Of a DNA stretch of 64,000 nucleotides, positions 59,573-64,000 are shown one piece after another (the first letter of the stretch is position 1; each line of letters starts with the position of its first letter). The DNA is from an uncultured Acidimicrobiales bacterium. Lineage in GTDB: Bacteria; Actinomycetota; Acidimicrobiia; Acidimicrobiales; SZUA-35. Both the position numbers and the translations under genes were made by a program. The stretch lies in assembly GCA_937922785.1 (NCBI GenBank), contig CALAJQ010000012.1, positions 1-64,000 on the forward strand. Direction: 5' to 3'. Below the pieces are notes generated by a model. It was not told where the DNA came from. It did no database searches and saw only the letters and a program-made list of their open reading frames with translations.

Positions 59573-59574
59573 AT
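59569..59574 (+). promoter_or_regulatory. -10 box of the MDMPI-like gene
   Basis: TAATAT is followed by 7 bases and the ATG at 59582, the leaderless spacing. Confidence 0.55.
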
Positions 59575-59581
59575 TGCACCC

Positions 59582-60199
59582 ATGTCGACCCTGTCCAGTA
59601 CTGAACTCGCCTCTGCCTATGCTGACCTTCGGGAGCGGTGTATCACCATTGGACGTTCGCTGACTGACGAAAAGGCAAACGCTAAGACCGATTGCTGCCC
59701 TGACTGGTCGGTGAAGGACACACTTGCCCATCTGTCGGGAATCAACGCTGACATCTTGTCCGGTAACACTGAGGGAGCAGCCACCGAGCCTTGGGCCGAC
59801 GCTCAAGTGCAGGCCAGGACTGCGCTTTCGGTCGAAGAGGTCTGTATCGAGTGGGAGTCGAACGCCCCGGCGATCGACGAGCTATTGGGGGCCATGGCCG
59901 ACAAGATGCCTGCGCCGTTTTTCCTGGACGCATGGACCCATGAGTGGGATATTCGCCAGGCCACAGGAATTGGCGCCGACCCGGACATGCGTTTCGTCGA
60001 TCACACTTGGGACGAGTTGATGGCCAGGATCACCGAGCTAAACAATGGACCTCTCCAGGTAGAAATTGATCGCTTCGAGATGGCGCGAATCGCGATGGGT
60101 CGGCGGAGTCGGTCACAAATCGAGGCGCAGGGTTTTAGCCCCGAATCGGTAGTGATCTGGACGCCAAACAAATTGGACATCACTGACGCCGCTCACTAG
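59582..60199 (+). CDS. Maleylpyruvate-isomerase-family (DinB-like) protein, probably mycothiol-dependent
   Basis: A 205-aa DinB/MDMPI four-helix protein: DCCPDWSVKDTLAHLSGINADI with the first metal His, and DAWTHEWDIRQATG with the second. Members include mycothiol-dependent maleylpyruvate isomerase and mycothiol-S-transferases, which fits an actinobacterium. A second, C-terminal domain is short here. The function is otherwise open. Confidence 0.82.
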   Translation: MSTLSSTELASAYADLRERCITIGRSLTDEKANAKTDCCPDWSVKDTLAHLSGINADILSGNTEGAATEPWADAQVQARTALSVEEVCIEWESNAPAIDELLGAMADKMPAPFFLDAWTHEWDIRQATGIGADPDMRFVDHTWDELMARITELNNGPLQVEIDRFEMARIAMGRRSRSQIEAQGFSPESVVIWTPNKLDITDAAH

Positions 60200-60289
60200 G
60201 ACGATTAGTGCGAACGTCGAACCCTATATAGGCTTCGGTTCACCGGCCAAGGCCGAATAGAACCGGCAATCGAAGCGGAGTAGACACGA

Positions 60290-61702
60290 ATGACCAGAGG
60301 CATCATCGGCTACGGGGCATATGTGCCTTACCACCGTCTTAAGCGCAGCGCGATCGCTGATGCCCTTGGTAGCGGCGGAGGCAAGGGGACTAGAGCAGTT
60401 GCCTCTTATGACGAGGACGCCACCTCGATGGCTGCTGAGGCCGCCCGCAAGATGCATCAATCTTCTCAGCTCCCTACGCCAGCAACCATCACCTTCAGCT
60501 CGGCAACGCCTCCGTACCTCGACAAGACCAACGCAAACGCTATCCACGCGGTGTTGGACTACCCGAGTGACGTGTTAGCGGTTGACATGGTCGGCTCTGG
60601 CCGGAGCGTGCACGGTGCAATCCAAGCCGCCCTCCATGATTCACGGGTAGCTGCAGTGACCGTCGGTGAAGTTCGAACCGGCCGGCCCGCAAGCGGCGAT
60701 GAAGCCACCTTGGGCGACGCTGGTGCGGCCCTAATGATCGGTTCGGACAGTGATGGCCCGGTGTTGGCCGAGTGGATCGGAGGTGCATCAGCGACAGGTG
60801 AGTTCTTGGACCGCTGGCGTCAACCGGGCTGGAACTATTCACGAGTCTGGGAGGAACGATTTGGAGAAGCCGCTTACCTTCCTCTGGTAACCGAGGCTGT
60901 AAACACAGCATTCAAAAACACCGAAGTCTCCGCCGCCGACGTGGACCTGGCGATTATCACTGGGCTCCATTCACGAGCTGTTCGAGTTGCCCCCAGCGCC
61001 GCCGGGTTGAGCGCAGTGCCTGCAGCCCCAGACCTGATCTCATCCATTGGTAACTGTGGAAGTGCCCACAACTTGGTGTCGTTGTGTAATGCGTTGGACA
61101 CTGCTTCGGCTGGTCAGGTCTTGATGCTGGTCAACCTGTCCGATGGTTGCGACGTCACGTTGTTCCGCACTACCGACGCAATCGACTCATACAAGTCAAG
61201 CTCTCCGGTGGCCACACAGATCGAAGCTGGGAACGACAATCTCCCATACTCGATGTTCTTAACTTGGCGCGGCTATCTCGATCGTGAACCGCCTCGTCGG
61301 CCCGACCCAATTCCGCCTGCCGCTCCGCCAACTCTGCGGTCAGTGCCTTGGAAGTATTCCCTAAAGGCGTCCAGAGATCGTTCCAGCGGTGCTGTTCATA
61401 TGCCCCCGATGCGGGTTTCGTTGAAGGGCGGCGCAGTTGATGACATGGAGTTGATCTCAATGGCCAACACCCCCGCAACCGTGGCCACCTACACCATCGA
61501 TCGTCTGGCTTATTCGCCGTCACCGCCGACGATCGGCATTGTTATCGACTTTGATGGTGGTGGGCGATTCACCAGCGAACTAACTGACGCCAGCCCCGAC
61601 GAAGTCGAAATCGGGATGAGGGTACAGATGACATTTCGCCGATTCTTAACTGCAGATGGCGTGCACAACTACTTTTGGAAAGCCATCCCAATTCGGGACT
61701 AG
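60290..61702 (+). CDS. HMG-CoA-synthase-like (thiolase fold) protein fused to an OB-fold (DUF35-like) domain
   Basis: A 470-aa protein. Residues 1-320 resemble 3-hydroxy-3-methylglutaryl-CoA synthase/KAS III (GIIGYGAYVPYHRL, GDAGAALMIGSDS, SIGNCGSAHNLVSL). Where the catalytic Cys is expected, it reads DMVGSGRSVHGA, so the nucleophile seems lost. Residues about 350-470 resemble a DUF35 OB fold (VDDMELISMANTPATVATYTIDRLAY, EIGMRVQMTFR); the cysteines of its usual zinc ribbon are absent. The thiolase gene follows. In archaea a thiolase, HMG-CoA synthase and DUF35 protein form one complex; the pair here recalls that layout. Confidence 0.82.
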   Translation: MTRGIIGYGAYVPYHRLKRSAIADALGSGGGKGTRAVASYDEDATSMAAEAARKMHQSSQLPTPATITFSSATPPYLDKTNANAIHAVLDYPSDVLAVDMVGSGRSVHGAIQAALHDSRVAAVTVGEVRTGRPASGDEATLGDAGAALMIGSDSDGPVLAEWIGGASATGEFLDRWRQPGWNYSRVWEERFGEAAYLPLVTEAVNTAFKNTEVSAADVDLAIITGLHSRAVRVAPSAAGLSAVPAAPDLISSIGNCGSAHNLVSLCNALDTASAGQVLMLVNLSDGCDVTLFRTTDAIDSYKSSSPVATQIEAGNDNLPYSMFLTWRGYLDREPPRRPDPIPPAAPPTLRSVPWKYSLKASRDRSSGAVHMPPMRVSLKGGAVDDMELISMANTPATVATYTIDRLAYSPSPPTIGIVIDFDGGGRFTSELTDASPDEVEIGMRVQMTFRRFLTADGVHNYFWKAIPIRD

Positions 61703-61758
61703 AGATCAAGACCAAAGATCAAAGATCAAACCTATAGATCAAACTAAAGATCAAACAG
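61702..61758 (+). repeat. AGATCAAA microrepeat in an intercistronic gap
   Basis: AGATCAA is repeated five times with small spacers (for example AGATCAAGACCAAAGATCAAAG) between the stop of the OB-fold fusion and the thiolase RBS. The stretch is A-rich and would be unstructured RNA. Confidence 0.75.
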
Positions 61759-61769
61759 AACAGGACATC

Positions 61770-62969
61770 ATGGGACAAAGAGGAATCAAGGATCAGGTCG
61801 CAATAGTCGGAATGGGTTGCACCAAGTTCGGCGAACACTGGGATCGCTCGGTTGATGACATGGTCATCGAGGCTGCCCACGCTGCTTATGACTCGGCTGG
61901 AATTGTGCAGGACGATGTGGACGCTTTCTGGGTTGGCACCTTGGGGTCCGGAACGTCTGGGCTCACCATTTCTAAGCCGCTTAAGATCGACTACAAACCG
62001 GTGACTCGTGTCGAGAACATGTGCGCCTCGGGCTCGGAAGCCTTGCGCAACGCCGCTTACGCAGTTGCCTCCGGAGCCTTTGACGTTGTGATGGCAATCG
62101 GAGTCGAGAAGCTGAAAGACAACGGAATGTCAGGTCTCACTGGCAGTCCTCTACCTGATGACGGAACAAAGACTGAACTTTCTGCACCGGCGTCGTTCTC
62201 GTTCCTGGCCCCGGCTTATGCCAAGAAGTACGGGCTTTCCGAAGATCAGATGAAGGATGTGCTCACTCGAATCGCCTGGAAGAACCACTACAACGGCGCC
62301 CGCAACCCACGGGCCCAGTTTCAGAAAGAAGTGAGCCAGGACAAGATCCGCAACGCACCCCTTATCGCCGGCCAGCTAGGCGTCTTTGATTGCTCTGGTG
62401 TCAGCGATGGATCGGCTGCAGCCATCATGTGCCGGGCTGAAGATGCCCACAAGTACACCGACAACCCGCTGTATGTGAAGGCGCTCTCGTTTACCTCTGG
62501 TCCTGGCGCCGGTCCGATTGATTCTGACTATGACTACTCAACTTTCACCGAGGTTGAACGCTGCGCAACTGACGCCTACGCCCAGGCAGGGGTAACCGAT
62601 CCTCGCAAAGAGATTGCGATGGCTGAGGTCCATGACTGTTTCACTCCAACCGAGCTGGTCTTGATGGAAGATCTAGGTTTTGCCGAACGCGGCACGGCAT
62701 GGCAAGAGGTCATGGATGGCACTTTCGACCTGGACGGCGAACTGCCGGTCAACCCTGACGGCGGCCTAAAGAGCTTCGGGCACCCGATCGGCGCGTCCGG
62801 TCTTCGGATGTTGTTTGAGTGCTGGCTCCAGTTGCGAGGCGAAGCGCCCGAAGATCGTCGGATTACTTCCCTCACCAACGAGCGCAAGCTGGCCATGACT
62901 CACAACCTTGGAGGCCGACCTGGCGAATGTGTAAGTTTCGCCTCAATAGTCGGAGCCGAACTCGGCTAA
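61770..62969 (+). CDS. Thiolase (acetyl-CoA acetyltransferase / SCP2-thiolase-like)
   Basis: A 399-aa thiolase: VAIVGMGCTKFGEHWDRS at the start, ENMCASGSEALRNAA with the nucleophilic Cys, AEVHDCFTPTELVLMEDLG, FGHPIGASGLRMLFE with the catalytic His and NLGGRPGECVSFASIVG with the second Cys. All active-site residues are present, unlike in its upstream partner. CAGGA precedes the ATG at 61770. Direction (cleavage or condensation) and acyl chain cannot be told. Confidence 0.92.
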   Translation: MGQRGIKDQVAIVGMGCTKFGEHWDRSVDDMVIEAAHAAYDSAGIVQDDVDAFWVGTLGSGTSGLTISKPLKIDYKPVTRVENMCASGSEALRNAAYAVASGAFDVVMAIGVEKLKDNGMSGLTGSPLPDDGTKTELSAPASFSFLAPAYAKKYGLSEDQMKDVLTRIAWKNHYNGARNPRAQFQKEVSQDKIRNAPLIAGQLGVFDCSGVSDGSAAAIMCRAEDAHKYTDNPLYVKALSFTSGPGAGPIDSDYDYSTFTEVERCATDAYAQAGVTDPRKEIAMAEVHDCFTPTELVLMEDLGFAERGTAWQEVMDGTFDLDGELPVNPDGGLKSFGHPIGASGLRMLFECWLQLRGEAPEDRRITSLTNERKLAMTHNLGGRPGECVSFASIVGAELG

Positions 62970-62989
62970 AGACGCTCTGCTCCCACCTT

Positions 62990-63039
62990 CGAACTGACCT
63001 GGCTACCAGTCAAAAAATCCGAACCGACCTGGCTACCAG
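62990..63039 (+). repeat. 20-bp imperfect direct repeat after the thiolase gene
   Basis: CGAACTGACCTGGCTACCAG and CGAACCGACCTGGCTACCAG lie 30 bases apart; 19 of 20 bases agree. The 148-base gap to the next gene holds nothing else recognised. Confidence 0.7.
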
Positions 63040-63117
63040 CCGGGTTTGACTGGGTACACCGCCAGTACGGAAATCGTGACTGTTTCCCAGGTCAGAACGG
63101 TGGATTCGATCGCACGG

Positions 63118-63954
63118 TTACTCCGAAGTGGGTCCGTTGCTGAAGTCTGGAGCGCGCTTCTCCTTATGGCTAGCTAGACCTTCGGCAGCATCGGGACCCA
63201 TAAATCCTAGGAACTCATAGGCCACCGAGGCATCAAACGACGGTTCGAACATGCGGTAAGCGTTGTTTAGCGTGCGCTTGGTCCAGCGAATTGCCTGCTG
63301 GGCCCCGTTGGACAACTCAACAGCAACCGCAAGCGCTTCTTCCAGCACTGGTTCGGGGCCGTCGGTGTCATCGATGCACAAAGAAACCAGACCGATTCGT
63401 TCGGCCTCTGCCCCGGACAAGTCCCGACACGTAAGCAAGTAGTACTTGGCCTTGGCCATGCCGCACAACATTGGCCAGCAGATTGCTGCGTGATCACCGG
63501 CAGCAACACCCAGTCGGGTGTGTCCATCTATTATCCGAGCGTTCGAACCAACCACCGACACATCGGCCAGCAGGCCAGCAACAAGGCCAGCGCCCACCGC
63601 GGGCCCCCACATTGCCGAAACAACAGGCTTGGAACAGTTGATGACGTTAAGCACCAAGTCTCGGGCCTCGCGAAGAACTTCAAGACTGCGGCCGTAGTCA
63701 CTCATCATCGAGTCGATCAGCTCGAAGCTGCCGCCAGAGCTGAATCCTCGGCCCGAACCTGTCAGCAACGCAACTCGAACGTCGGGGTCTCGATCGATCT
63801 TTAGCCACACATCGGCCAAGTGGCGGTGCTTGTCTGGCCCAACCGAGTTGAGGCCCGGTCCTTCAAGCGTGATCTGCAACACGCCGTCCGCAGGACTGGA
63901 AAAAGTGAGACTGTCGAATTCTGATTCGTATTTCTCGATGATGTTTTCGGGCAT
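63118..63954 (-). CDS. Enoyl-CoA hydratase/isomerase-family protein
   Basis: A 278-aa crotonase-fold protein: [34 protein letters not shown] (oxyanion hole region), [23 protein letters not shown] and [21 protein letters not shown]. The usual second catalytic Glu segment (GLxPGxGG) is altered to GVAAGDHA, so the reaction may not be simple hydration. ATG at 63954 is used; a TTG lies 6 bases upstream. It follows the end of an SDR gene by 2 bases, so both belong to one acyl-CoA operon. Confidence 0.88.
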   Translation of the reverse strand: MPENIIEKYESEFDSLTFSSPADGVLQITLEGPGLNSVGPDKHRHLADVWLKIDRDPDVRVALLTGSGRGFSSGGSFELIDSMMSDYGRSLEVLREARDLVLNVINCSKPVVSAMWGPAVGAGLVAGLLADVSVVGSNARIIDGHTRLGVAAGDHAAICWPMLCGMAKAKYYLLTCRDLSGAEAERIGLVSLCIDDTDGPEPVLEEALAVAVELSNGAQQAIRWTKRTLNNAYRMFEPSFDASVAYEFLGFMGPDAAEGLASHKEKRAPDFSNGPTSE

Positions 63955-63956
63955 GA

Positions 63957-64000
63957 TCAACCTGCCATTGTTAGGCCGCCGGAAACCGACAGCGTTTGTC
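63957..64000 (-). CDS. C-terminal end of a short-chain dehydrogenase/reductase (partial)
   Basis: The minus-strand frame ends with [13 protein letters not shown] and TGA. GQTLSVDGG-type tails are typical of the last strand of SDR enzymes. Only 13 residues are in the window. The next gene starts 2 bases after the stop. Confidence 0.6.
   Translation of the reverse strand, partial: QTLSVSGGLTMAG

Overview
The window looks like chromosomal DNA from a moderate-G+C actinobacterium, probably close to the Acidimicrobiia. The basis is gene content, not a marker gene: a complete Cvn-type 'conservon' (sensor ATPase, roadblock protein, DUF742 protein, GTPase), a lysS...clpC...radA-disA...ispD-ispF-rlmB order like the one known from mycobacteria, HemQ, a GpgS-type glucosyl-3-phosphoglycerate synthase, a mycothiol-dependent-isomerase-like protein, and many starts (often GTG) that lie 6-7 nt behind a TAnnnT box, as in leaderless actinobacterial mRNAs. 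No rRNA, CRISPR array, phage gene or intact insertion sequence was seen. There is one tRNA (Thr, UGU).

Bases 1-13740 are a catabolic island. A plus-strand set (P450, 3Fe-4S ferredoxin, aldehyde dehydrogenase) converges on a seven-gene minus-strand operon: acetoacetate-decarboxylase-like protein, second P450, HpcB-like extradiol dioxygenase, alpha/beta hydrolase, acyl-CoA-dehydrogenase-fold flavoprotein, NicX-like dihydroxypyridine dioxygenase and glutamine-synthetase-like ligase. A MarR regulator and a divergent FAH hydrolase-aldehyde dehydrogenase pair follow. Two copies of a TCGTTTGGTACCAAACGA-type operator lie on the two control regions. Three near-identical 48-54 bp palindromes close the transcription units. 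The gene mix suggests meta-cleavage of an aromatic or N-heteroaromatic compound; the substrate is unknown.

Bases 13760-38920 are mostly housekeeping and signalling: nadC, lysS, a cytochrome c lipoprotein, an NfsA-like reductase, a PfpI/InhA-like protein, a signalling island (response regulator, histidine kinase, Ser/Thr kinase with FN3-like ectodomain, divergent FHA-HTH protein), a polyprenyl diphosphate synthase, clpC, a lipoprotein-membrane-HAD fusion, the conservon, radA, disA, a Crp/Fnr regulator, ispD, ispF, rlmB and tRNA-Thr.

Bases 38920-64000 hold a LytR_C protein, glycerate kinase, GpgS, fdhD, hemQ, an S1-domain protein, glnD with two coupled unknown genes, Nudix, PAC2 and GNAT proteins, CoxG-like and GtrA proteins, a methyltransferase whose start lies in a 17-bp tandem repeat, two small ribbon-helix-helix-like paralogues, a glycosyltransferase-methyltransferase-cyclase-like operon, nagA, a SulP-STAS-cNMP transporter, and an acyl-CoA gene group (HMG-CoA-synthase-like/OB-fold fusion, thiolase, enoyl-CoA hydratase, end of an SDR gene). 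Short dispersed repeats, including a GGCC-rich 25-mer in seven copies and a 52-mer in two, mark several intergenic regions.
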